Translations under genes and position numbers: made by a program | The notes under the pieces: generated by a model | Databases searched by the model: none | What the model saw: the letters and a program-made list of their open reading frames with translations, nothing else | What the model was told of the DNA's origin: nothing | Shown here: positions 1-7,079 of the stretch, one piece after another | Position numbering within the stretch: the first letter of the stretch is position 1 | How the letters are laid out: each line of letters begins with the position of its first letter | Origin: JAAZMF01 sp036786445 | Lineage (GTDB): Bacteria > Bacillota > Limnochordia > DTU087 | Reading direction: 5' to 3' | Assembly (NCBI GenBank): GCA_036786445.1 | Contig: DAIQRD010000103.1 | Location: 1-9,074 of the forward strand | Length of the DNA: 9,074 nt

Positions 1-258
1 GAGTTAGCTGAAGATAGTCGGATTATCGCTTTTCGGGAAAAACAGCCCGGCGCTATCCTGGTGAGTATGGGCATCTACGCAGCTTCCATAGATTTGCTCC
101 AGCACATACCCACCCAGCGGCCATGCTCCCTAGAAAGAGACGTCTTCCCCCACATTTCCCGACTCTATGGCCATGTGTCCGCGGCTACATTCATTGATAT
201 CGGGACTCCTCTTGGCTACCGAGCTGCTAATCTTTATCTCACAAACCTGGGATCGTAG
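1..258 (+). CDS. Sugar-1-phosphate nucleotidyltransferase, C-terminal part (5' end outside window)
   Basis: The reading frame is open from base 1 and ends at TAG 256-258, giving 85 residues. Visible features are typical of the C-terminus of NTP_transferase enzymes such as HddC (heptose-1-phosphate guanylyltransferase) and related mannose-1-phosphate guanylyltransferases: a GIYAAS strand, then a 'PCSLERDVFP' segment, then 'FIDIGTPLGYRAAN', which ends the catalytic fold. Family members join a sugar 1-phosphate to a nucleoside triphosphate in the cytoplasm, releasing pyrophosphate. The signature GxGxRL nucleotide-binding loop would lie upstream and cannot be seen, so the nucleotide and sugar are unknown. 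The next gene, a heptose-phosphate-type kinase, starts 22 bases downstream, which favours HddC-like activity and an operon. Alternatives are a glucose, mannose or fucose nucleotidyltransferase. Confidence 0.85.
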   Translation, partial: ELAEDSRIIAFREKQPGAILVSMGIYAASIDLLQHIPTQRPCSLERDVFPHISRLYGHVSAATFIDIGTPLGYRAANLYLTNLGS

Positions 259-266
259 ATCCATTG

Positions 267-273
267 AAAGGAG
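267..273 (+). promoter_or_regulatory. Ribosome binding site fixing the GHMP kinase start
   Basis: AAAGGAG lies 7 bases before ATG 281. It selects that ATG over an in-frame ATG at 167, which lies inside the upstream nucleotidyltransferase gene and has no comparable site. Confidence 0.8.
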
Positions 274-280
274 AAACTCC

Positions 281-1312
281 ATGATCATCCGCAGTCGATC
301 ACCTCTACGGATCAGCTTTTGTGGTGGCGGCACCGATGTATCACCCTACTTCGAAGAAAAAGGTGGGGTTGTGCTCTCCACCACCATAGATAAATACAGC
401 TATGCCACCCTCATACCCAAAGAAGGTCGGGTTATCCAGGTGGAATCCCTGGATTTTGACATAATGGCCAAGTATGATGTCGATCACCAATTGGTATATG
501 ATGGCGAACTAGATCTAGTAAAAGCAGTGATCAATACCATTGAGGGTGCCAACAACTCTGGATTTGACCTCTTCCTGCACAGTGATGCACCGCCTGGTAG
601 CGGCCTCGGCTCCTCCTCCACCATGACAGTGACCATCGTGGGCCTCATGCGTCAATGGCTGCAGAAACCCTGGACCAACTACGATATTGCCCAACTGGCG
701 TACCATATAGAAAGGACTGTTCTAGGCATTAAAGGTGGAAAACAGGATCAATATGCCGCCACCTTCGGAGGTTTTAATTTCATCGAGTTTCACAGTGATT
801 ACACTATAGTCAATCCGCTTCGCATCTCCCCTGTCATCTTGAATGAACTGGAATATCATCTGCTGCTCTGCTATACCGGCAAGACCCGGCTATCTGCTAG
901 AATCATCGAGACACAAGTACAAGGCTATGTAGAGAAACAAGCAGCCTCAATGGCTGCTCTCGATGAATTGAAGCAGATAACTGTAGATATGAAGAATGCG
1001 CTCCTGCAAGGCCATCTCAACGATTTTGGCAGTCTCTTGCATGATGCTTGGGTAAACAAGAAACAGCTCGCCAGACAGATAACCAGTCAAAGCATCGATC
1101 TCCTGTATGAGACTGCCAGGAAACATGGCGCATTGGGAGGTAAAATACTGGGTGCCGGCGGTGGTGGGTATCTCCTGGTCTACTGCCCCTTTGACAAGAA
1201 ACACATCATCGCCACGGAACTAGAGAAAACAGGAGGACAGGTAGTGAAATTCGGTTTCGACGAAAAGGGGCTGCAGACTTGGGAAGTCGATGGTGAGCAG
1301 TGCCGTTTCTAA
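281..1312 (+). CDS. hddA: GHMP-family sugar kinase, D-glycero-D-manno-heptose 7-phosphate kinase type
   Basis: This 343-residue protein has the usual length for the heptose-phosphate-kinase branch of GHMP kinases. Its N-terminus (residues 4-20) carries 'RSPLRISFCGGGTDVSPYF', the substrate-side strand and loop of that branch. The GHMP ATP-binding loop PPGSGLGSSS is at residues 104-113, a GKQDQYAA segment at 153-160, and the glycine-rich C-terminal motif GGKILGAGGGGYLL at 296-309. The expected reaction is ATP-dependent phosphorylation of a sugar phosphate (heptose 7-phosphate to the 1,7-bisphosphate in characterised members) in the cytoplasm, ahead of nucleotide activation. The upstream nucleotidyltransferase, 22 bases away, fits that pathway. 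The start at 281 is chosen for its AAAGGAG site. The heptose assignment is by family resemblance; related members phosphorylate fucose or other sugars. No isomerase or phosphatase of the heptose pathway is seen here. Confidence 0.85.
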   Translation: MIIRSRSPLRISFCGGGTDVSPYFEEKGGVVLSTTIDKYSYATLIPKEGRVIQVESLDFDIMAKYDVDHQLVYDGELDLVKAVINTIEGANNSGFDLFLHSDAPPGSGLGSSSTMTVTIVGLMRQWLQKPWTNYDIAQLAYHIERTVLGIKGGKQDQYAATFGGFNFIEFHSDYTIVNPLRISPVILNELEYHLLLCYTGKTRLSARIIETQVQGYVEKQAASMAALDELKQITVDMKNALLQGHLNDFGSLLHDAWVNKKQLARQITSQSIDLLYETARKHGALGGKILGAGGGGYLLVYCPFDKKHIIATELEKTGGQVVKFGFDEKGLQTWEVDGEQCRF

Positions 1313-1376
1313 AGTAGTGCTGCTCCACTAGCAAGCGAAGGCAGGGAGTTGGCCTAGTGCACCTGGGAGACTGAGC
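1313..1376. other. Short convergent intergenic gap without a clear terminator
   Basis: The gap is 64 bases long between the converging kinase and glycosyltransferase genes. I see only weak inverted repeats: CACTAG 1326-1331 with CTAGTG 1354-1359, and CTCAA/TTGAG around 1376-1388, which overlaps the glycosyltransferase stop. None has a U-tract, so no intrinsic terminator is called. Confidence 0.4.
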
Positions 1377-2501
1377 TCAACTCTTGAGTAGCTCCTGATA
1401 GACCAAAGTGGTTTCCATGACAGCCTTTCTCCATGAATAGCGCTGCACCCATGCCCTGCCTTTTTGCCGAAGCTGAGTGGCGGTTTCTCTATCAGTGCTC
1501 ACCTCGATGATAGCCCGAGTGAGCTCCTCGGCATCATACGGATTGATCTGCCAAGCCCCATCTCCAACAACTTCTGCCAAGGCCGCGGCATGGGAGACAA
1601 TGGCTGGCGTACCACAGGCCATGGCTTCCAGAGGTGGCATGCCAAAACCCTCGTAGAGAGAAGGATAGACAAACACATCGGCTGCGCCATAGAACTGAGG
1701 CAAATGTTGAACAGGGACATAGCCGGGATAGATTACCTGATCCTTTATCTTGAGCTCAAGGGCTAGATCCTTGAGCAAAGCGACTTCGGGAGTAGGCCGC
1801 CCCGCTAGTACCAGACTTGCCTGTGGTCCCAATTCTTTAAGACTGGCAGCAAAGGCTGTGAGGAGTAAGCCAACATTCTTGCGCAGACTAAAGCCACCTA
1901 CATAAAGCACCAAAGGATTGCCCGTAATACCATAGCGCTGTTCTAGGAATTCTCCGCAGGGCACCTGGGGTAAAGGCACATAGATGGGCTCTGGAGCGGG
2001 ATACACCACAACGGCTTTCTCAGGTGGTATGTTCAGATATCTCAAGATATCCTGCTTCGAATAATGGGATACCGTGATCAGGCGATCGGCCCGCTCCGCA
2101 ATGTAGGGCATCTGGGTGAGAAAACGACGGCGAAAAGCTGGATTACATGTCTGGGGCAGTATATAGGGAATAACATCATGCAAAGTGACTACCACCGGGA
2201 AGGGTACTTGCTTGGGAAGATTGAGGCCGTTCTGGGGCATGTGATACAAGTCAACCTCAGCCGCTACCATGGACTGCACCATCTGGGCTTGTTCCACCTG
2301 CCAAGCAGGATTGTCAGGTACAGCTGCCCAACTCACGTTGGGAGATTGGACCTGGCCTACCAATGGCGACAATTCCGGACAGAAGAAAAGAAACTCATTG
2401 CTAGAACCATGAGCCAATCCCTTGATTAGCTGGTAAGTATATGTTCCAATCCCAGTGCCCCTAAACCACAGAGCTCCTCGAGCATCAACGGCAATTTTCA
2501 T
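1377..2501 (-). CDS. GT4-family glycosyltransferase (distal gene of the minus-strand operon)
   Basis: This 374-residue GT-B fold retaining glycosyltransferase resembles mannosyl- and other hexosyltransferases of family GT4. The N-terminal acceptor domain has 'DARGALWFRGTGIGTYTYQL' (residues 6-25), DLYHMPQNGL (84-93) and VTLHDVIP (105-112). The C-terminal donor domain has the RKNV loop (207-210), FVYPSLYEGFGMPPLEAM with the E-x7-E motif at E294 and E302, and a typical 'ACGTPAIVS' end. No signal peptide or membrane segment is visible, so it is probably cytoplasmic or peripheral. The ATG at 2501 is preferred over an earlier in-frame start at 2528 because ATGA overlaps the upstream CotS-like stop by 4 bases, indicating translational coupling. 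It is clearly paralogous to the GT4 gene at 7080-8210. Donor and acceptor are not determinable; a spore-surface glycan is an inference from context. Confidence 0.93.
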   Translation of the reverse strand: MKIAVDARGALWFRGTGIGTYTYQLIKGLAHGSSNEFLFFCPELSPLVGQVQSPNVSWAAVPDNPAWQVEQAQMVQSMVAAEVDLYHMPQNGLNLPKQVPFPVVVTLHDVIPYILPQTCNPAFRRRFLTQMPYIAERADRLITVSHYSKQDILRYLNIPPEKAVVVYPAPEPIYVPLPQVPCGEFLEQRYGITGNPLVLYVGGFSLRKNVGLLLTAFAASLKELGPQASLVLAGRPTPEVALLKDLALELKIKDQVIYPGYVPVQHLPQFYGAADVFVYPSLYEGFGMPPLEAMACGTPAIVSHAAALAEVVGDGAWQINPYDAEELTRAIIEVSTDRETATQLRQKGRAWVQRYSWRKAVMETTLVYQELLKS

Positions 2502-3535
2502 AGTCCTAGGTCCGCCCCCAGTAGCCATCGCCAGAAATCCCCCGCAGCCATATCTCTAGCCAATCCCCGGCGCAATGCCTCGGTAGCTTGCAGGTCGTCC
2601 TGCTGGCGATTGCCCTTATAGTATTCGTAAGCCACATCCCAAATTCCATTGGGGAATATGCCTAATCCATACATAAGCTGAAATTCTCCATACTCTAAGG
2701 GGCGTATCTTCGTGTAGGTAGTCAAGACCCGCTGACCAGCACCCTGGGACCATCCACTATAGTAGCCAACATTGGCCAAGAATGTGGCTACATCCAAGGC
2801 CAAGAGCCCCCAAGCAGCACCTTTCAAATGCCTCAAATGCGCGCTACCATCATCGGCGATCCGCAGATCTCTGCCTGAGTAGCTTCGTCGTAGCAGACCC
2901 ATTAGATTTGAAGCCTCTATCAAAGTATCGCCATTACCTATCGCAGTCAAGATCTGCAGTGATTGCCCAGCCTGAGGAGTAGTAAGCTCATAGGCCTTGA
3001 GAAAGAGTTGATCGAAAGCTGTTGGATATAGCCTATGGGTAGCCATCTTAGCGAAGAGGTCCAATTCTGCCTTTCTGTTGCCATGATCGGCCTCCATGGG
3101 TTGACCGCTACTCATACTTGGCTGAAGTGCCACCGGTAATTCCTGGGAACAGATATGCAGTTGTGCCAAGAGTTCCGCGGCCTCTAGGGCATCACCCATC
3201 AGGGCCAAATCCCCTGGGCGCCCGGAGACAAGAGCCTTGAGATAGGCTATCTGATCATCGAGGTGAAAGGCCAATTCACCCCCCACTGTCGCCTTTAGGG
3301 GGGTGAGTCCGGTAAATCCCCTCATCTGGAGATTATCCCATCGCTGTAGCATAGCCACGGTTTCTGGCTTGTTGTCATCACATTGCAGTTGAAAGATGCC
3401 CTCATGGCTAAATACTGTATAACCACGCTCCCCAGACTGCACGGCAACCACTTTCAGGGCGTAGATATCTGCCAGACCCGAAAGTAAGACTTCGCCAGCA
3501 TTCCCTTCTAATGGCAGGTGCTGCAAAGAACCCAC
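2498..3535 (-). CDS. Divergent CotS-like protein, predicted pseudokinase
   Basis: This 345-residue protein has the overall layout of CotS-family spore coat proteins but lacks the kinase residues. Against the intact paralog at 6033-7052, the beta-3 lysine (K44 there) is Q51 here. A 34-residue catalytic segment aligns without gaps (residues 216-249): HHD becomes RRS (216-218), the metal-binding N becomes D223, and DFD becomes HLK (236-238). Family landmarks remain: a GYTVFSHEGIFQL N-lobe strand pair (38-50), 'ELLAQLH' (121-127), and a C-terminal 'GIFPNGIWDVAYEYYKGN' segment (292-309). The frame is intact and its stop is coupled to the glycosyltransferase start, which argues for a functional structural or regulatory protein rather than a pseudogene. 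GTG 3535 sits only one or two bases after an AAAGGGGGG stretch; an in-frame TTG at 3526 has better spacing and may be the true start. Assignment to CotS is by my own motif comparison. Confidence 0.75.
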   Translation of the reverse strand: MGSLQHLPLEGNAGEVLLSGLADIYALKVVAVQSGERGYTVFSHEGIFQLQCDDNKPETVAMLQRWDNLQMRGFTGLTPLKATVGGELAFHLDDQIAYLKALVSGRPGDLALMGDALEAAELLAQLHICSQELPVALQPSMSSGQPMEADHGNRKAELDLFAKMATHRLYPTAFDQLFLKAYELTTPQAGQSLQILTAIGNGDTLIEASNLMGLLRRSYSGRDLRIADDGSAHLRHLKGAAWGLLALDVATFLANVGYYSGWSQGAGQRVLTTYTKIRPLEYGEFQLMYGLGIFPNGIWDVAYEYYKGNRQQDDLQATEALRRGLARDMAAGDFWRWLLGADLGL

Positions 3536-3566
3536 CCCCCTTTGTCTAGCAGGACGTGGGGCAGTG

Positions 3567-3603
3567 AGTCAAAGGTCGGCGCTTGTGAAACCGACCTTTG
3601 ACT
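3567..3603. repeat. Perfect 13-bp inverted repeat in an intercistronic gap
   Basis: AGTCAAAGGTCGG (3567-3579) and CCGACCTTTGACT (3591-3603) are perfectly complementary around an 11-base loop. The repeat lies in the 93-base gap between the 751-residue CotS-like gene and the divergent CotS-like gene. On the minus-strand transcript it would form a strong hairpin about 30 bases upstream of the next start. No U-tract follows on either strand, so a classic intrinsic terminator is unlikely. An mRNA-processing or stability hairpin, or a remnant of a small repeat element, are possible. Confidence 0.75.
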
Positions 3604-3628
3604 GCAATCCCTCATCCCGCCCCGCCTC

Positions 3629-5884
3629 CTACACAGAGCGCCGCTCGCGGCTCCTGCGACGTCCTCCCAAAGGCTCAGGAAAACTCCCCCATTGCACAAC
3701 TGTTTCTGTGCTTGGCTTAGAACTGGGCTCTTGCTTCTGGCTCGTGGCTGTAACAGTTGGTGCAGCAGCTTTTGCCTCTGGTTGGGAATGCACATACTTG
3801 TGATCAGATACTTCTACGGCTGCGTCTGCCGTCTCAGACCTAGACTGCACCTCTTGGGCGACCTCTTCCACACTACTCTCGAGAATTGGGCCTACCGCTT
3901 CGTCAACATGGTCAGCCACCAAATCTGGGGCGTAGACTTCCGCTAATACCTGTGGTTCTAGTCCATCATCGGTGATTGGCGGATTGAACTCCGCCGCGTC
4001 CGTGGTAGCCACTACTGGGGGACCGGCAACTTCCGTGCTTGGGATTTCATAATTCGGCACCGGCTGGGTGAACTCTTGGGCCAAAACCTCCTCCGCAACG
4101 GGTTCCAGTCCTTTGGCGTATTCCACAGGGATTTCTATGCCCGCATCCATCATCTCACCTAGTTCCCCTTGATGGGCTGCCCATACAGGTACCTGCTCAC
4201 CCATGATTACATCGACCTCATGGTACTCTTCTCCTAAAAAGACGGATCTTTCTGCTGGGATTTCCCTACTCATATCTTCCATATCGGCGGCTATATCCAG
4301 CCTCACCTCACCTTCCTGCTCATTATGGAGCCCAAGGTAGCCCAAAGCCTCCCTCACCTCCATTTCTTCTCCCATATCTAGTGAATAGGCCCCACCCGAG
4401 GCAATTGCGGGAACCACCGGGGATTCTACATCCTGGGACTGGAGTGTCTCTACCGGGATCTCAAAACCTCCGGCAACCTCCACATTCGACATTTCGTCTC
4501 CTTGATCTAGGCCAACGTGGGAAACACGGACCTCTGCCTCTACTTCGTCTTCCCCGGAGGGCCCAACCCCATATACAGCATCAACCATGCTATCCAATCG
4601 CTGGGCCAGACTGGCCATCTGCTGACGGATAGCCCAGAGATCGGCGTCAGTAAAGTCATCTGTAGATGCATCAGCATCACCCCAGTAAAAAGGCTGTTCC
4701 CACCCTTCACCCCCATGGACGGAGGCCGGTTCAGTCACATCGGCCGTGTCAACCTCCTCTGGTGCATCATCCACCATCATTGGGATTTCTTTGAGTGCCA
4801 CTGGCGCTATCAAATGCTCTGGATAGGGGATTGTCTGAAAGATCTGCTCAGGGCTGTAGACTAGATCTGCCGGCTGTATTTGTGCAAGGGCTTTGACAAA
4901 GACATCTTGCTTAGTAACCTCGTCTATAGCTGTTTCCAGGCGGCCTAGGTGCACCCTATCGAGTTCATAGAAGGATCTTGCTACCTGCCATCCTCGGCTG
5001 GGAAAAGCACATAGGGCTGGCAAGAGAGCTATCTCTTCCCGCCTCAGAGGATTCGCCTCCTGGTAACTGCGCAAGAGGAAGAGAGCCTTGTCAATATCCC
5101 AATCCCCGTGGCGCACCAGCAGACGAGCTACATCGTAAATCCTGAGATCCATTCGGGCATTGTCGAAATCGATGATGTAGATCTTGCCATCATTGCCGGC
5201 AATCAGGTTGCTGGCAATGGGGCTAGTATGGCAGACGGTGATCAAGTCTTCATCCTCGCTGACTCTTCCATAGCCGGCATCTTCCAGCAGCTGTAATCCG
5301 ATTCCCATCATCCGCAGGAAGTCATCGGCAACTTGTCGAAAGCGGCGGCCGAACTTGCTCTTGCGGGTACTTTCGGCCTGCTGCTGGTAGCGCGCCAAAT
5401 CTTCTGCTTGCCTCCGATACTTCTCCTGCCAGTTAGGCGGGGACTGGCGGTGGCACTCAGTTTCACTGCCATAGTCCTTTAGCAGGCGATGCATCTCACC
5501 GACAGTCTTGGCACTCATTTCCAACTGAAATGGATCTTCTGGATTGATCCGTGCACCCTGCACCCAGATGGTAACATAGAAAGGTGCGAAAGGTGTCTCT
5601 ACATAGGTGGCTCCTTCCTTGGTTAAGTGCAGAGGTAAACTCCTCTTCCATCCCTTGGCTGCTAAGTGCTCCAAAATACCATGCACAAACTCTAGCTCTA
5701 CTGCGGAATACTTGAATGGCTTGAATTTTTTCCAACCCTGACTGGTATTGACCTTGAATACTCCATTTTCCCTTTCAGCTTGGAGCATCTTCAGATCATA
5801 CTCATCTGCCACTGATTGCAACACTCGATACTGATCTAGCATGATCCTAAAACCTGTACGACGCCATTTTCTTTTCCTGCCCAT
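3629..5884 (-). CDS. CotS-like spore coat protein with long acidic C-terminal extension, predicted pseudokinase
   Basis: This 751-residue protein is about twice the usual CotS length. Residues 15-340 form a CotS/aminoglycoside-phosphotransferase-like domain. The beta-3 lysine is kept (K55) and 'YIIDFDNARMDLRIYDVARLL' is typical, with DFD at 239-241, but the catalytic HxD motif reads HTS (219-221), replacing the catalytic Asp by Ser. Residues from about 345 to 751 are rich in Glu, Asp, Val, Ala and Pro and are probably disordered. They contain one likely amphipathic or coiled-coil helix (410-437) and five scattered EIP motifs (366, 475, 541, 584, 613). The C-terminus is sharply basic (GGRRRSRERRSV). 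The start at 5884 is chosen for GGAGG 8 bases upstream; the longer open frame to 6109 overlaps the divergent gene. It is first in a minus-strand run with the divergent CotS and a glycosyltransferase. A role as a coat scaffold or adaptor is inference. Confidence 0.85.
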   Translation of the reverse strand: MGRKRKWRRTGFRIMLDQYRVLQSVADEYDLKMLQAERENGVFKVNTSQGWKKFKPFKYSAVELEFVHGILEHLAAKGWKRSLPLHLTKEGATYVETPFAPFYVTIWVQGARINPEDPFQLEMSAKTVGEMHRLLKDYGSETECHRQSPPNWQEKYRRQAEDLARYQQQAESTRKSKFGRRFRQVADDFLRMMGIGLQLLEDAGYGRVSEDEDLITVCHTSPIASNLIAGNDGKIYIIDFDNARMDLRIYDVARLLVRHGDWDIDKALFLLRSYQEANPLRREEIALLPALCAFPSRGWQVARSFYELDRVHLGRLETAIDEVTKQDVFVKALAQIQPADLVYSPEQIFQTIPYPEHLIAPVALKEIPMMVDDAPEEVDTADVTEPASVHGGEGWEQPFYWGDADASTDDFTDADLWAIRQQMASLAQRLDSMVDAVYGVGPSGEDEVEAEVRVSHVGLDQGDEMSNVEVAGGFEIPVETLQSQDVESPVVPAIASGGAYSLDMGEEMEVREALGYLGLHNEQEGEVRLDIAADMEDMSREIPAERSVFLGEEYHEVDVIMGEQVPVWAAHQGELGEMMDAGIEIPVEYAKGLEPVAEEVLAQEFTQPVPNYEIPSTEVAGPPVVATTDAAEFNPPITDDGLEPQVLAEVYAPDLVADHVDEAVGPILESSVEEVAQEVQSRSETADAAVEVSDHKYVHSQPEAKAAAPTVTATSQKQEPSSKPSTETVVQWGSFPEPLGGRRRSRERRSV
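3632..4852 (-). other. Acidic low-complexity C-terminal extension with recurrent EIP motifs
   Basis: This region encodes about residues 345-750 of the long CotS-like protein. The tripeptide Glu-Ile-Pro recurs five times (residues 366, 475, 541, 584, 613), often followed by V-E or flanked by acidic residues, as in 'FEIPVETLQ' and 'IEIPVEYAK'. The spacing is irregular, so this is not a tandem repeat. I recognise no known domain. The final 12 residues switch to strongly basic. Confidence 0.6.
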
Positions 5885-5890
5885 TCCCGT

Positions 5891-5898
5891 TCCCTCCC
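5891..5898 (-). promoter_or_regulatory. Ribosome binding site fixing the long CotS-like gene start
   Basis: The minus-strand sequence GGGAGGGA contains GGAGG (5893-5897) 8 bases before ATG 5884. A later in-frame ATG at 5842 has only a weak AGGA close by. The upstream TCCCGACGGGA can form a small hairpin overlapping this site. Confidence 0.7.
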
Positions 5899-5954
5899 GT
5901 CGGGATGTCAGCTTCCATATATTAATATGATAGGACTGAAATCCCTGTGCTTCG

Positions 5955-5984
5955 TTCACCAAATCTCTAGCAGCCAAATATAAT
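5955..5984 (+). promoter_or_regulatory. Possible plus-strand promoter (TTCACC - 18 bp - TATAAT)
   Basis: A perfect TATAAT -10 hexamer (5979-5984) lies about 50 bases upstream of the CotS start. The best -35 is TTCACC (5955-5960), matching 4 of 6 consensus bases with an 18-base spacer. The -35 is weak, so an activator or a sporulation sigma factor may be involved. Confidence 0.4.
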
Positions 5985-6032
5985 GAATATGCACTATAGC
6001 TCCTGACTACCATCCCCGAACATGGGGGTATC

Positions 6033-7052
6033 TTGGGAAAGGATGGACAGCTGGTGACGATAGAACTGGCGGCTGCCAACCAATTTGGTATAGATGCAAG
6101 AAAGATCACAGCTGTGCGCCGTGCATTTAGGGTTGCCAGTGATCAAGGGACTTTTGCTCTGAAGGAAAGCCGCCAAACCGAAGCAGACATACTCTTCATA
6201 CATGCTGCTAAAGAGTATCTATATGAACAAGGTATGATAAATCTGGACCGTTATGTTCTCACCCCACAGGGATCCCCTTATGTAGACATAAGTGGCCGCC
6301 TATTTGTGATGAGCCCTTGGGTTGAAAGCCGGGAGGCACATTATGAGTCCCTTGTCGATGGAGTACCCGCCGCTTTGTGTCTGGCAAGACTCCATCAAAA
6401 AGCTAAAGGCTTTGCTCCACCCCTAGTCACTGAACGTACCTTTTGGGGCACGTGGCCCTCATCATGGCAAGAGCGGCTCGTGAAATTGCAGCAATATAAG
6501 ACCATGGCTGAACAACAAACCCCTGGCAACCGCTTTGGGCACCGGTTCTTGCGCCATGTCGATACCTATCTAGCCCAAGGCCGGGAAGCTCTAGCGCTTT
6601 TGGATAATACGCAGTACAAGACCATTTCCGCGGATTATGAAGCCAAAGGCAGCGTCTGCCATCATGATTACTCAGAACGCAATGTGCTGTTCACCCGAGA
6701 TGGTGGTATCCATTTGGTGGACTTTGATTACTGTATCTGCGATCTACCGGTTCATGATCTGGTCAATTTCTTGCGGCGGGTAGCTAAATTCACCAACTAC
6801 AGTGGCGAGATGCTTCGCCGGATACTGGCCGCCTACTTAGAGGAGAATCCCTTACCCAAGGAGGAATTGCAGCTATTTGTGCCTCTTTGGCTTTGGCCTC
6901 AGAAATTTTGGGAAGTCGTTCACCAGTATTATGGCGAAGGGCGGACACGGCCCCGGCGCAAGTATTCCGATCGCCTCCAACGCCGTTGCCGCACCAAGCA
7001 CAAAGAGCGCAATCTTCTGGATCAAATAGCGAAAGATTTTGGGCTAAGCTGA
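6033..7052 (+). CDS. CotS-family spore coat protein with intact kinase motifs
   Basis: This 339-residue protein has the normal length for CotS/YutH-type coat proteins, which have the choline-kinase/aminoglycoside-phosphotransferase fold. Visible elements: N-lobe strand FRVASDQGTFALK with the beta-3 Lys at K44; 'ALCLARLHQKAKGF' helix (114-127); catalytic loop CHHDYSERN (209-217) with HxD Asp D212 and N217; metal-binding DFD (230-232); and C-terminal 'LFVPLWLWPQKFWEVVHQYY' followed by a very basic tail. All residues needed for phosphotransfer are present, unlike in its two neighbours. The substrate is unknown; sugars, small molecules or coat proteins are possible. The start is TTG 6033 after a GGGGG stretch. 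GTG 6054, with AAAGGA 10 bases upstream, is a good alternative that would give 332 residues. It is the first gene of the plus-strand run, with the GT4 gene 27 bases downstream. Confidence 0.9.
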   Translation: MGKDGQLVTIELAAANQFGIDARKITAVRRAFRVASDQGTFALKESRQTEADILFIHAAKEYLYEQGMINLDRYVLTPQGSPYVDISGRLFVMSPWVESREAHYESLVDGVPAALCLARLHQKAKGFAPPLVTERTFWGTWPSSWQERLVKLQQYKTMAEQQTPGNRFGHRFLRHVDTYLAQGREALALLDNTQYKTISADYEAKGSVCHHDYSERNVLFTRDGGIHLVDFDYCICDLPVHDLVNFLRRVAKFTNYSGEMLRRILAAYLEENPLPKEELQLFVPLWLWPQKFWEVVHQYYGEGRTRPRRKYSDRLQRRCRTKHKERNLLDQIAKDFGLS

Positions 7053-7079
7053 AGGCAATAGCCTCCTAGGAGTGAAAGC

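Larger units (their letters stand above)
5885..6032. promoter_or_regulatory. Divergent promoter region between the two CotS-GT operons
   Basis: These 148 bases separate the minus-strand operon from the plus-strand operon and must hold promoters for both unless distal ones are used. The region is AT-rich in its middle and contains the palindrome ATATTAATAT (5919-5928). Plus-strand CATATATTA (5916-5924) matches the CATAnnnTA form of a sigma-K -10 element, but no AC is seen at the expected -35. On the minus strand ATCATATT (starting at 5932 and reading down) resembles a sigma-E -35, with a poor -10 following. Mother-cell sporulation control is therefore plausible but not demonstrated by these matches. 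Confidence 0.5.

Noticed and set aside
167..280. 38-residue N-terminal extension of the GHMP kinase
   Set aside because: It overlaps the upstream nucleotidyltransferase in another frame, and the kinase family begins at the MIIRSRSPLRIS segment, which has its own AAAGGAG site.
1373..1394. Possible hairpin at the glycosyltransferase 3' end
   Set aside because: The stem is only about 5 bp, overlaps the stop codon and lacks a U-tract.
2498..3535. The divergent CotS gene as a pseudogene or frameshifted copy
   Set aside because: The frame is uninterrupted, the 34-residue catalytic segment keeps exact length against both paralogs, the C-terminal family segment is recognisable, and its stop overlaps the next start. 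Specific residue loss fits a maintained pseudokinase better.
3567..3603. Inverted repeat as a Rho-independent terminator or CRISPR unit
   Set aside because: No T-run follows on either strand, and there is a single copy with no array.
4381..4864. Plus-strand open frames of 83 and 115 codons inside the long CotS-like gene
   Set aside because: They are antisense shadows of the low-complexity acidic extension, without ribosome binding sites or recognisable protein features.
5885..6109. 75-residue N-terminal extension of the long CotS-like protein
   Set aside because: It would overlap the start of the divergent CotS gene and the promoter region, shows no family similarity, and the GGAGG site points to ATG 5884.
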